Part shown: positions 35,895 through 44,043 of the stretch, one piece after another | How positions within the stretch are numbered: the first letter of the stretch is position 1 | How the letters are laid out: every line of letters starts with the position of its first letter | Assembly (NCBI GenBank): GCA_000824805.1 | Contig: CCNA01000002.1 | Span: 310,001 to 374,000, forward strand | From: Mesorhizobium sp. SOD10 | GTDB lineage: Bacteria; Pseudomonadota; Alphaproteobacteria; Rhizobiales; Rhizobiaceae | DNA length: 64,000 nt | Direction: 5' to 3' | Made by a program: the position numbers and the translations under genes | The notes under the pieces: model-generated | Told to the model about the DNA's origin: nothing | Database searches by the model: none | What the model saw: the letters and a program-made list of their open reading frames with translations, nothing else

Positions 35895-36215
35895 TTAACC
35901 TTGGCGCTCGGGCACGCGCACGACCAACCCGTCCAGCGCGTCGCGCACCTTGATCTGGCAGGAAAGGCGCGAATTCGGCCGGACGTCATAGGCGAAGTCC
36001 AGCATATCCTCTTCCATCGCCTCCGGCTCGCCGACCTCGGCCGTCCAGGCCTCGTCGACATAGACATGGCAGGTCGCGCAGGCGCAGGCGCCGCCGCATT
36101 CGGCTTCGATGCCGGGCACGGCGTTGCGGATCGCGTTTTCCATCACGGTCGAGCCGTTTTCGGCGTCCACGTCAAATTGGGTCCCGTCATGGGCGATGTA
36201 AGTCAGCTTGGTCAT
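35895..36215 (-). CDS. [2Fe-2S] ferredoxin, adrenodoxin type
   Basis: A 106-residue electron carrier. Cluster ligands are Cys40, Cys46 and Cys49 ([17 protein letters not shown]-x5-C-x2-C) and Cys86 (SRLSCQIKV). An additional Cys44 lies in the loop. [29 protein letters not shown] and [15 protein letters not shown] match the adrenodoxin/putidaredoxin family. The ribosome site AGGTGA precedes the start. It is followed by the reductase gene, giving a small redox pair; the terminal acceptor (often a P450 or Fe-S assembly) is not encoded here. Confidence 0.93.
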   Translation of the reverse strand: MTKLTYIAHDGTQFDVDAENGSTVMENAIRNAVPGIEAECGGACACATCHVYVDEAWTAEVGEPEAMEEDMLDFAYDVRPNSRLSCQIKVRDALDGLVVRVPERQG

Positions 36216-36314
36216 TAAGTCACCTGAGGAGTCGCAGCCGAGATAATCACTCCGCCGGACAAGTCAACTGCGGCGCGAAAGCGCCACGAAATGACGTTTT
36301 TCAAAAAGATAATG

Positions 36315-36683
36315 CTAGCGGCTGATGCCGGCGATGAAATCGCGCACTTCCTCGATCAGCGTGCCGAGCCGCTTGAGGGCCCGCAGGTCTTCGGGCTGCT
36401 TTTCGATGATCGCCGCGCATTCGGCGACCGCAAAGGCGCCGATGCCGCGCGCCGAGCCCTTCAAGCCATGCGCCAGAAGCACCCGCTGCCGGGCGTCGGC
36501 GTCGGCGATCTGGTCGCGGACGGTAAGCGACTGATGTACGAACAGCGCCAGCACCTCCCGTTCGAGGTCGCGGTCGCCCATTGTCTGACGTGCCAGATGA
36601 CCGAGATCCACAGGTCGGGCTCCGACCGTTCCGGAGGCATCTCCCCCCGGCATGGAAAACGCGATACCAGTTTCGCCACGCAT
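36315..36683 (-). CDS. Single-domain histidine phosphotransfer (Hpt) protein
   Basis: A 122-residue phosphorelay intermediate. The phosphorylatable His72 lies in VLLAHGLKGSARGIGAF, the Hpt signature. The preceding helix has LEREVLALFVHQSLTVRDQI and the following CAAIIEKQPEDLRALKRLGTLIEEVRDFI. The N-terminal 25 residues are a Gly-rich, probably disordered tail. The ATG at 36683 is preferred over a GTG at 36689. No kinase is adjacent. It is divergent from the GPR-like gene, with about 300 bases between, a hint of a link to cell-cycle signalling. Confidence 0.88.
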   Translation of the reverse strand: MRGETGIAFSMPGGDASGTVGARPVDLGHLARQTMGDRDLEREVLALFVHQSLTVRDQIADADARQRVLLAHGLKGSARGIGAFAVAECAAIIEKQPEDLRALKRLGTLIEEVRDFIAGISR

Positions 36684-36803
36684 ACGCACTACAACTCCAT
36701 CAAGCGGGCAGACGGGCCCACGAATAGGCGACTCCGGTCGCCAACGGGTTAACGACTGCAGGGGAAAAATGTTGTCACGGAGGCGTACCGGATCACGCTT
36801 CCG

Positions 36804-36819
36804 TTAACCTTATATTTAA
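36804..36819. promoter_or_regulatory. TTAA-N8-TTAA motif (CtrA-like, off-spaced)
   Basis: TTAA at 36804 and TTAA at 36816 are separated by eight bases, versus seven in the CtrA consensus TTAA-N7-TTAA. A further TTAAC half-site is at 36749. The AT-rich stretch also suits a promoter. Confidence 0.3.
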
Positions 36820-36916
36820 AGTTTTACGTATCGCCCGGAATGCATGTTTTCTTTACCCCCGTGTGTCATTACGATACGAAGGTCCATTTTTCAGCCTCCT
36901 GCTCGGGATAGACAAG

Positions 36917-36949
36917 CCAGAATCGGGCCAGAATCAGGCCACAATCATA
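36917..36949. promoter_or_regulatory. Three phased 11-bp repeats with two GANTC sites
   Basis: CCAGAATCGGG, CCAGAATCAGG and CCACAATCATA follow one another exactly, one helical turn apart. The first two contain GAATC, a CcrM methylation site (36920 and 36931). The array ends 34 bases before the GPR-like start codon. Confidence 0.5.
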
Positions 36950-36983
36950 AGTCCCGCGGCAGCTAGTACAGGGTAGCGAAGGC

Positions 36984-39900
36984 ATGGCTAAGAAACCAAC
37001 CACGACCAAGTCTCTCGAGAATGACGTAGCCGCGGAATTGGAAAAGGCGCTTGACCTTAACCTTGCCGGCGACGAAGGCGGCCTCGATATGGCGGCGTCG
37101 ATGGAGGACCTCGAGGCGCAGATCTCGGCGGCGGCCGACGAGCTGGCGCGCGAGGGCCGCAGCCAGAGAGCCGAGCCGGCAAACAACCCTCAGCCCGCCC
37201 CCCAGCCTCCTAGGGCGCCCACGGCCAAGCCGGCCGAACTGCGCCCCGTCGAGCCGCGCAACGGACAGCCGTCCGGCTTTACGCCTCCCGCAGGCTTCAC
37301 GCCCGCCAATGACGACCGCCAGAAGGACTACAAGACGCTTCTGCACAGTCTCAACCGGCGTGCCTCGAGCACCGTCTACTGGGTGATCGCCTTCATCTCA
37401 CTGGCCTGGATCGCCGGCGCCGGCGGCCTGGCCAATCTCTTGTTCGGCCCCGGCATCTGGAATATCCGCACCTTCGACCAGTTCTTCGCCCGCCCCGAAC
37501 TGATCGGCCTGGCGGTCGCCGCGATCGTTCCGGTCATCCTGTTCTGGGCGTTCGCCGCCATGATCCGGCGCGCGCAGGAAATGCGCATCGCCGCGCAATC
37601 CATGACCGAGGTCGCCTTCCGCCTGGCGGAGCCGGAAAACCTCGCCCAGGACCGCGTCATGATGATCGGCCAGGCCGTTCGCCGCGAGGTGGCGGCCATG
37701 GGCGAAGGCATCGAGCGCACCCTGGCCCGCGCCGTCGAGCTCGAAACGCTTGTCCACGGCGAAGTCAGCCAGCTCGAACGCTCCTATTCCGAGAACGAAG
37801 CCCGCATCCGTTCGCTGGTCGATGGTCTCGGCAGCGAGCGCGAGGCGGTCGTCACCCACGCCGAGCGCGTGCGTGCCTCCATTGCCAGCGCTCACGAGAC
37901 GCTGCGCGACGAGATCGGCGCGGCCAGCGACATCATCCGCGACTCGATCCTCAACGCTTCGACCAAGCTGTCGATGACGATCAACAATTCCGGCGACACG
38001 CTGATCGATCGCATCAATGAAAGCTCGACGTCGATTTTCGATTCGGTCGAATCGCGCCTGGACAGCATCACCGACCGTCTTTCGACCTCCGGCGAGGCTT
38101 TCGCCAGCCTGCTTGACACCCGTATCGCAAAGCTGACCGACACCACGGACGGCCTGACCCGCTCGCTGACCGACCTGCTCGACGACCGCACCCATGGCAT
38201 GGTCTCGCTGCTCGGCGGCGCGGCGCGCACGCTGAGTTCGGAGTTCGAGGCGAGCCTCAGCGGCATCGAACGCACGCTGGCCGAACGCGGCCAGGCGCTG
38301 ATCAGCGAGTTCCAGACCCGCGCCGAGGCGCTCGACACGGGCACGCAGAAACTCAACGCCGCCCTCGAGGCGCGCGCCCGTCAAATCAACGAGACGATGG
38401 TGGAGCGCGCGAAGGAAATCGCCCACGCTTTCGCGGAGAGCAAGGACACGCTGTCGGCGATGATCGATCAGGGCAAGACCCAGATCGGCGCCGATATGGC
38501 CGACATCATCTCGTCGACCTCCTCGATGCTCGAAGCCCGCGCCACCGACTTCGCCGGCCGCATGGAAGCGGCCCGGCATGTGGTGTCGCGCTCCTTCGAC
38601 GCCGACATCCAGCGGCTGGCCGATGCCCGTGTCGGCATCGAGGAAGCCGTCGAGAACCACAGCCGCGCCCTTTCCGAGAGCCGCGAACGCATGGCCGCCG
38701 CGATGCAGGAGGACCTAGCGAAATTCGCCGAGGGCCGCGCCGCGATCGATGCGGCCGTCACCGACCAGGTGCAGAAGCTGGCCGAAGGCCGCGGCCTGAT
38801 CTCGCGCGCGCTGGAAGAAGACTTGCGCAAGGTCAACGAATCGCGCGCCGCCATCGACGCCTCGCTGGGCAGCCATCTGGAGCAGCTCGAGGAAGGCCGC
38901 AACCGGCTCACCCAGGCGTTGAACGAAGACTCCGGCAGACTTGTCCAAGCCCGTGCGATGATTGACGAAATGGTCGCCGGCCATGTCGGGAAGCTGGCCG
39001 AGGGCCGCAACATCCTGGCGCGCGCCCTGGAAGCCGATCTCGGCAAGTTGCAGGACAGCCGCGCCTCGATCGACGGCCTCGTCGTCGGGCAGGTCGAGAA
39101 GATCGCCGAGGGCCGCGCCGCGCTCGCCAAGGCGCTCGAGACCGACATCATCGGCATCAGGCAGTTGATCGAGACCCACTCGACCAAGCTCGCCGAGGAC
39201 CGCGGCGAACTCAGCCGCGCGCTCGAAAGCGATCTGGGCGGCATCCGCGGCCTGATCGACAGCCATGCCGGCAAGCTCGCCGAGGACCGCAGCTTGCTGT
39301 CGCAGACGCTGGAAGCCGACCTCGCCAAGCTCGCCGAAAGCCGTGCCTCGATCGACGGCCTCGTTGCCGGCCAGGTCGAGAAGCTTGCCGAAGGCCGCGA
39401 CATCCTCAAGCGCGCGCTGGAAGCCGACCTCAATACCATCAAGGGTGCCATTGCGGGACACTCGGACAAGGTGCTGGAGGATCGCGCCCAGCTGTCGAAA
39501 GCGCTCGAAGCCGACCTGCAGGCCGTCAGCGGCGCCATCGCCGATCACCAGAACAGGCTCGAGCAGGATCGCTCGACCTTGTCGAAGGCCTTGCAGGATG
39601 ACCTCCAGACTGTAAGCGGCGCCATCGCCGACCATCAGAACCGCCTCGTTCAGGACCGTTCCGTACTGTCGAGGTCGCTGGAGGACGATCTCGCCAAGCT
39701 GGCGGAGAGCCGCTCCAGCATCGACGGGCTGGTCGCCGGCCAGGTCGAGAAGCTCGCCGAGGGCCGCGACATCCTCAAGCGTGCGCTGGAAGCCGACCTC
39801 AACACGATCCAAGGCGCGATCGTCGATCATTCGCAGAAGATCACCGACCACCGCGCTGAGCTTTCGCGTGCGCTGGAGGCCGACATGGCCAGTGCCAGCG

Positions 39901-42900
39901 GCCTCATGCAGACCCATGCCGACCAGCTGTCGCAGAACCGTGCGACGCTGTCCAAGGCGCTCGAGGACGATCTCGCCAAGCTTGCCGAGAGCCGCGCCAG
40001 CATCGACGGACTGGTCGCCGGCCAGGTCGAGAAGCTCGCCGAAGGCCGCGACATCCTCAAGCGTGCGCTGGAAGCCGATCTTGCCAAGCTGGCCGAGAGC
40101 CGCGCCTCGATCGATGGCCTCGTCGCCGGCCAGGTGGAAAAGCTCGCCGAGGGCCGCGACATTCTCACGCGCGCCCTTGAGGCCGATCTCGCGAAGCTCG
40201 CCGAAAGCCGCGCCGGCATCGACGGGCTGGTCGCCGGCCAGGTCGAAAAGCTCGCCGAGGGCCGCGATATCCTCAAGCGCGCCCTTGAAGCCGATCTTCA
40301 GAAGCTGACCGAAAGCCGGTCAGAGATCGACGACGTCATCGCCGGTCATGTCGGCAAGCTGTCCGAAGGCCGCGACATGCTGGCTCGCGCCCTGGAGGAC
40401 GATCTCGCCAAGCTCGCCGATGCGCGCAAGGACGTCGACCGTTCGGTATCCGGGCATATCGACCAGATCGCCGCCAGGAGCAGCGACATCTCGGCGGCGA
40501 TTGCCGCCGACGTCGAGAAGATCGAGCAGGCCTTCAGCCGGCAAACCGGTATCATCGAGGAGCGCGCCGGCACCATGGAGCGTGCGCTGTCGACCGGCGT
40601 CGACAATGTCCGTGGCGTGCTGGAAAAGACCGCGGTCTTCGTGGCGGGTGCGCTGCGCGACAAGGTCATGGAAGTCACCAGCACCCTGCATGAGCAGGCC
40701 GGCGCCGCTTTCAGCGACGCCGATCGCAAGATCGCCGAGCGCGCCGAGCAGACCTCCGCCGCGCTGCTTGCCAGGGCCGAGGACATCGCCCAGGCCTTCG
40801 AGGCAGCCGACCGCCGCCTGCAGGAACGGGCCCAGGACACGTCCAACATGCTTATGGCGCGCGCGGACGATGCGTCCAACGCGCTCATGGCCCGCGCAGA
40901 GGAAACCGCCGACAAGCTGGCGACGCGCGCCGGCGAGATCGCCAATACCTTCGACGCGGCCGACCAGAAGCTGGTTGCCCGAGCCGTCGAGACGGCGCAG
41001 TCGCTGGCCGCCCGCGCCGGCGATATCCTTCGCAATTTCGAGGGCGCCGACGAGCGGCTCTCGATGCGCATCACCGAATCGGCCGAAGCGCTGGCCGCCC
41101 GCGCCACCGATCTCGGCCGCATCTTCGACAGCGCCGACCAGCAGCTGATGGCGCGCATTGCCGAGGGTTCGGAAGCGCTTTCCGCCCGCGCCAGCGAAAT
41201 CGGCCGCATCTTCGACGACGCCGACAACCGCTTGGTCTCGCGCATTGCCTCGACCAGCTCGACCATCGGCGAGCATGCCGACACGATCGTTGGCGCCTTC
41301 GCCGCCACCGAGCAGCGTGTCGCCGACCGCGCCCGCCAGACCGGCCAGGAGCTCGCCGTGCATGCCCGCGAGATCGAGCAGGCGCTGGCCGGCGCCGACG
41401 AGCGGCTTGCCGCAAGCGCCGCGGCCGCCGCTTCCCGCGTCGAGGACCAGGTCGCGAACGTGGAAAACCGCCTCGCCTATACGGCCGAGACGATGGGCCA
41501 GAAGCTCAACGAGCAGGTTTCCGCTGCCGAGGCCCAGCTCATCTCGCGCGCCAATGTGATCGCCGAGACCTTCACGGCGGTCGGCCAGCACATCGGCCAG
41601 AGCACCAATGAGGCCGCGCGCACGATCGGCGCCAACACCCGCGAGCTCAACACCATGCTCGCGGCGCGTTCGGCCGAGATGGCGAGAATCCTCGACGAGA
41701 CGGCCAAGCCGCTGGTCGAGCGCTTCGCCCAGGGCGGCTCCGAACTGCAGCGCAGCATGGAAGAGGTCGCCGAACGGGCGGCCGAGAAGCTGCGCAGCGA
41801 GAACACGAACCTCGTCAATGCGCTCGCCAGCCGCACGGCCGAAACCCTGTCGGCCGTCGAAGGCGCGCGCTCGTCGCTTGCCGACAGCGTGGCCGATCTC
41901 ATCGGCCGCATGACGACCTCCAGCGCGCAGCTCGGCCAGCTCATCGAGCAGGCTGCCGTCAACCTCGGCCAGGTCGAGGAGCGGCTCTCGGGCAGCACGC
42001 AGAGCTTCGCCGCGACGACGGAGAAGGCCGCCCAGACCTTCGCCAGCTCGGCACGCCTCGTCGATTCCAACACGACGCGGCTCACCGACCTGTCCTCGGC
42101 GACGCTGCGCGAGGTGGCCTCGATCGCGACCAAGTTCGACGAGCACAGCCGGCTGCTCTCCAGCGCCTCCAACCTGCTCAGCTCCGCGCAGAGCAATCTC
42201 GAGCACACGCTGGAGCGTCAGTCCTCGCTGGAAGACCTCGCCGTCGGTCTGGTCAAGAAGTCGGAAGATCTCGAGAAGGTGATGCGTTCCTTCGAGAGCC
42301 TTGTCGGCCAGACGATGCAGACCGCGGAGGGCCGCACGATGGAATCGGCGGAGAAGATCCGCACGACCATCGCCGAGGTCATCGATTCGGCGACGCGCCG
42401 CTTTGCCGACGCGACCGAGGAGATGCGCCGCACCGCAGGCTCCATCAAGAGCGAGCTCGACCTGACCCGCGCCGAACTGAAGAAGGGCGTCATCGAGATG
42501 CCGGAAGAGGCCAAGGAATCGACCTCGGCCATTCGCCGCGCCGTCGCCGAGCAGATCAACGCACTCAAGGAACTGTCGGATATCGTTGCGAAATCCGGCC
42601 GCAGCGGCAGCAGCGAACAGGGCGAGCCGCGTGGGCTGCGCCCTGCTCCGCAGGCGCCGGCCCGCGCCGCCGAGCCGCCGCTGCGCCGTCCGCCCCCGCA
42701 GCCGCAGCCGCAACCCACGGCTCGCGCTCCGCAGGCGCCGCTTGCCGAGACCACGCTGCGCGGCACGCTCGACCTCGAGCGTCCCGCCGAGGCGCCGCGC
42801 CGCGAGAACGGCAAGCCTTCGCAGGGCGGCTGGGTGCGCGATCTCTTGACCAACGCCTCGCGCGAGGAAGAGCTGAGGCCGGCAGCGCCGGCGGAAGCGC

Positions 42901-43277
42901 CGCGCGCGACGCCCGCCCAGCGCTCGCCGCTGCATGTCATGGAGTCGCTCAACTCGCTCTCCGTCGACATTGCGCGGGCCATCGACCATGACGCCTCGAT
43001 CGAGCTCTGGAACCGCTACCGGCGCGGCGAGCGCGACGTGTTCACGCGCCGCCTCTACACGCTCAAGGGCCAGCAGACTTTCGACGAGATCCGCCGCAAG
43101 TATCAGGCCGAGGCGGAATTCCGCGCCGCGGTCGACCGCTACTGCGAGGATTTCGAGAAGCTGCTCAAGGATGTCTCGCGCAATGACCGCGACAACATCA
43201 TGGCGCAGACCTATCTGACGTCCGACACCGGCAAGGTCTACACTATGCTGGCCCACGCCAGCGGCCGGCTGCAGTGA
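36984..43277 (+). CDS. Giant coiled-coil polar-growth protein (GPR / RgsE-like)
   Basis: A 2097-residue membrane-anchored coiled-coil protein. Size, layout and content match the Growth Pole Ring protein of Agrobacterium (about 2100 residues) and RgsE of Sinorhizobium, which organise unipolar growth. Order: an acidic/Pro-rich N-terminus (1-125), two membrane helices (about 132-155 and 173-194), then an almost unbroken helical rod to about residue 1870. A Pro-rich linker (about 1880-1960) and a conserved C-terminal domain (HVMESLNSLSVDIARAIDHD to the end) follow. Residues 579-1141 are 17 tandem units of 36 or 29 residues; 1239-1492 are nine units of 29 (one of 22). Such proteins are often labelled kinesin-like or apolipoprotein-like by composition only. 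It is monocistronic, with a terminator at 43301. Confidence 0.85.
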   Translation: MAKKPTTTKSLENDVAAELEKALDLNLAGDEGGLDMAASMEDLEAQISAAADELAREGRSQRAEPANNPQPAPQPPRAPTAKPAELRPVEPRNGQPSGFTPPAGFTPANDDRQKDYKTLLHSLNRRASSTVYWVIAFISLAWIAGAGGLANLLFGPGIWNIRTFDQFFARPELIGLAVAAIVPVILFWAFAAMIRRAQEMRIAAQSMTEVAFRLAEPENLAQDRVMMIGQAVRREVAAMGEGIERTLARAVELETLVHGEVSQLERSYSENEARIRSLVDGLGSEREAVVTHAERVRASIASAHETLRDEIGAASDIIRDSILNASTKLSMTINNSGDTLIDRINESSTSIFDSVESRLDSITDRLSTSGEAFASLLDTRIAKLTDTTDGLTRSLTDLLDDRTHGMVSLLGGAARTLSSEFEASLSGIERTLAERGQALISEFQTRAEALDTGTQKLNAALEARARQINETMVERAKEIAHAFAESKDTLSAMIDQGKTQIGADMADIISSTSSMLEARATDFAGRMEAARHVVSRSFDADIQRLADARVGIEEAVENHSRALSESRERMAAAMQEDLAKFAEGRAAIDAAVTDQVQKLAEGRGLISRALEEDLRKVNESRAAIDASLGSHLEQLEEGRNRLTQALNEDSGRLVQARAMIDEMVAGHVGKLAEGRNILARALEADLGKLQDSRASIDGLVVGQVEKIAEGRAALAKALETDIIGIRQLIETHSTKLAEDRGELSRALESDLGGIRGLIDSHAGKLAEDRSLLSQTLEADLAKLAESRASIDGLVAGQVEKLAEGRDILKRALEADLNTIKGAIAGHSDKVLEDRAQLSKALEADLQAVSGAIADHQNRLEQDRSTLSKALQDDLQTVSGAIADHQNRLVQDRSVLSRSLEDDLAKLAESRSSIDGLVAGQVEKLAEGRDILKRALEADLNTIQGAIVDHSQKITDHRAELSRALEADMASASGLMQTHADQLSQNRATLSKALEDDLAKLAESRASIDGLVAGQVEKLAEGRDILKRALEADLAKLAESRASIDGLVAGQVEKLAEGRDILTRALEADLAKLAESRAGIDGLVAGQVEKLAEGRDILKRALEADLQKLTESRSEIDDVIAGHVGKLSEGRDMLARALEDDLAKLADARKDVDRSVSGHIDQIAARSSDISAAIAADVEKIEQAFSRQTGIIEERAGTMERALSTGVDNVRGVLEKTAVFVAGALRDKVMEVTSTLHEQAGAAFSDADRKIAERAEQTSAALLARAEDIAQAFEAADRRLQERAQDTSNMLMARADDASNALMARAEETADKLATRAGEIANTFDAADQKLVARAVETAQSLAARAGDILRNFEGADERLSMRITESAEALAARATDLGRIFDSADQQLMARIAEGSEALSARASEIGRIFDDADNRLVSRIASTSSTIGEHADTIVGAFAATEQRVADRARQTGQELAVHAREIEQALAGADERLAASAAAAASRVEDQVANVENRLAYTAETMGQKLNEQVSAAEAQLISRANVIAETFTAVGQHIGQSTNEAARTIGANTRELNTMLAARSAEMARILDETAKPLVERFAQGGSELQRSMEEVAERAAEKLRSENTNLVNALASRTAETLSAVEGARSSLADSVADLIGRMTTSSAQLGQLIEQAAVNLGQVEERLSGSTQSFAATTEKAAQTFASSARLVDSNTTRLTDLSSATLREVASIATKFDEHSRLLSSASNLLSSAQSNLEHTLERQSSLEDLAVGLVKKSEDLEKVMRSFESLVGQTMQTAEGRTMESAEKIRTTIAEVIDSATRRFADATEEMRRTAGSIKSELDLTRAELKKGVIEMPEEAKESTSAIRRAVAEQINALKELSDIVAKSGRSGSSEQGEPRGLRPAPQAPARAAEPPLRRPPPQPQPQPTARAPQAPLAETTLRGTLDLERPAEAPRRENGKPSQGGWVRDLLTNASREEELRPAAPAEAPRATPAQRSPLHVMESLNSLSVDIARAIDHDASIELWNRYRRGERDVFTRRLYTLKGQQTFDEIRRKYQAEAEFRAAVDRYCEDFEKLLKDVSRNDRDNIMAQTYLTSDTGKVYTMLAHASGRLQ
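38718..40406 (+). repeat. Coiled-coil repeat array 1 of the GPR-like gene (17 units)
   Basis: Encodes residues 579-1141 as 17 contiguous units: ten of 36 residues (type LAESRASIDGLVAGQVEK, then LAEGRDILKRALEADL) and seven of 29 residues. The sum, 563 residues, fills the span exactly. The 29-residue type lacks seven residues, one heptad. Units 14-16 are almost identical in protein, yet differ at synonymous positions. Confidence 0.9.
40698..41459 (+). repeat. Coiled-coil repeat array 2 of the GPR-like gene (nine units)
   Basis: Encodes residues 1239-1492 as eight 29-residue units (pattern IxxxFxxADxRLxxRAxExxxxLxARAxE) and one 22-residue unit, again a difference of seven. Sequence differs from array 1 but the period is the same. 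Confidence 0.85.
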
Positions 43278-43300
43278 CGCCGCCAAGCAGAATCGGAGCT

Positions 43301-43328
43301 AAAAAGGCGGGTCTCGACCCGCCTTTTT
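43301..43328 (+). terminator. Rho-independent terminator of the GPR-like gene
   Basis: AAAAAGGCGGGT and ACCCGCCTTTTT form a symmetric stem around CTCG with a T-run. The matching A-run means it may also serve the convergent lipoprotein gene ending at 43365. Confidence 0.9.
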
Positions 43329-43364
43329 CATGTCCATGATGTCGATTGCCGGCTTGGCTGGCGC

Positions 43365-43964
43365 TCAGATCGTCGAATCCGTCCAGCGCACGATATCTTT
43401 CGCCGCCTGGCCGAAGGCGTTGTCCAGCGCGCCGACGTAAGCCGCATTCCCGCTGCCGGAGACCGGCGCGCTCGCGGTGAAGTTCTTCGAGGCGCGCACC
43501 TCGCCGTTGCGGTCGTTCAGGATGCGCACGAACAGGTCGACATCGGCATGCTCGCCGCCATCGACGCGCACGTCGAAGGAGCGCACCTCGACGATGATCT
43601 GGTAGTCGATCGCCAGCCCCTCGCCCGGCTTGCCAACGCCGGCAAAGCTGCCGGAGCGCTGGAAGGTCTCGGCCAGCCTTGCTTGGACGATCAGCGGCAG
43701 CCGGTCCGCCCATTGCGCGCCCTTCAGGAACTGGATCGACCGGTCGGAAGGCCTGATGACGATGTTCTGGCTATCCAGCGCCTTGAGCGCCGAGGGCTGG
43801 GCGATCAGGATCTGGCGGCGGCTGTGGGCACGCACGTCGACCGACGGCGCGGATAGCTCAAATGTGTCGAGCGGCGTCGGCCTGCCGCCCAGTACCGCGC
43901 AGCCGGTGAGCGTCAACACGAGCGCCGCGGCGGCAACCGACTTCAACCCTCTCACTGATTTCAC
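43365..43964 (-). CDS. ABC-transport auxiliary lipoprotein of an Mla-type system
   Basis: A 199-residue outer-membrane-directed lipoprotein of the ABC-type transport auxiliary family (PqiC/DUF330-like). Lipobox LTLTGC places the acylated residue at Cys22. The domain includes TPLDTFELSAPSVDVRAHSRRQILIAQPSALKALDSQNI and IQFLKGAQWADRLPLIVQARLAETFQRSGSF, typical of this family. It starts with GTG at 43964 after GGGGAT. It is the last of four genes for a lipid transporter and probably links the MCE protein to the outer membrane. Confidence 0.88.
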   Translation of the reverse strand: MKSVRGLKSVAAAALVLTLTGCAVLGGRPTPLDTFELSAPSVDVRAHSRRQILIAQPSALKALDSQNIVIRPSDRSIQFLKGAQWADRLPLIVQARLAETFQRSGSFAGVGKPGEGLAIDYQIIVEVRSFDVRVDGGEHADVDLFVRILNDRNGEVRASKNFTASAPVSGSGNAAYVGALDNAFGQAAKDIVRWTDSTI

Positions 43965-44043
43965 GCGCGATCCCCGTTGTCCCCGGATCTGACAATCAAC
44001 TTATGGCTGCAATCTATGTTCTTGGCGGTCGCGGCGGCCGAAG

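Noticed and set aside
38718..40406. Regular repeats that might be taken for a CRISPR array
   Set aside because: The repeats are in-frame coding units of 108 or 87 bases with no unique spacers.
40320..43286. 988-codon open frame antisense to the GPR-like gene
   Set aside because: Produced by GC-rich codon bias opposite a long real gene; composition is Arg/Gly/His/Asp-rich shadow sequence with no domain.
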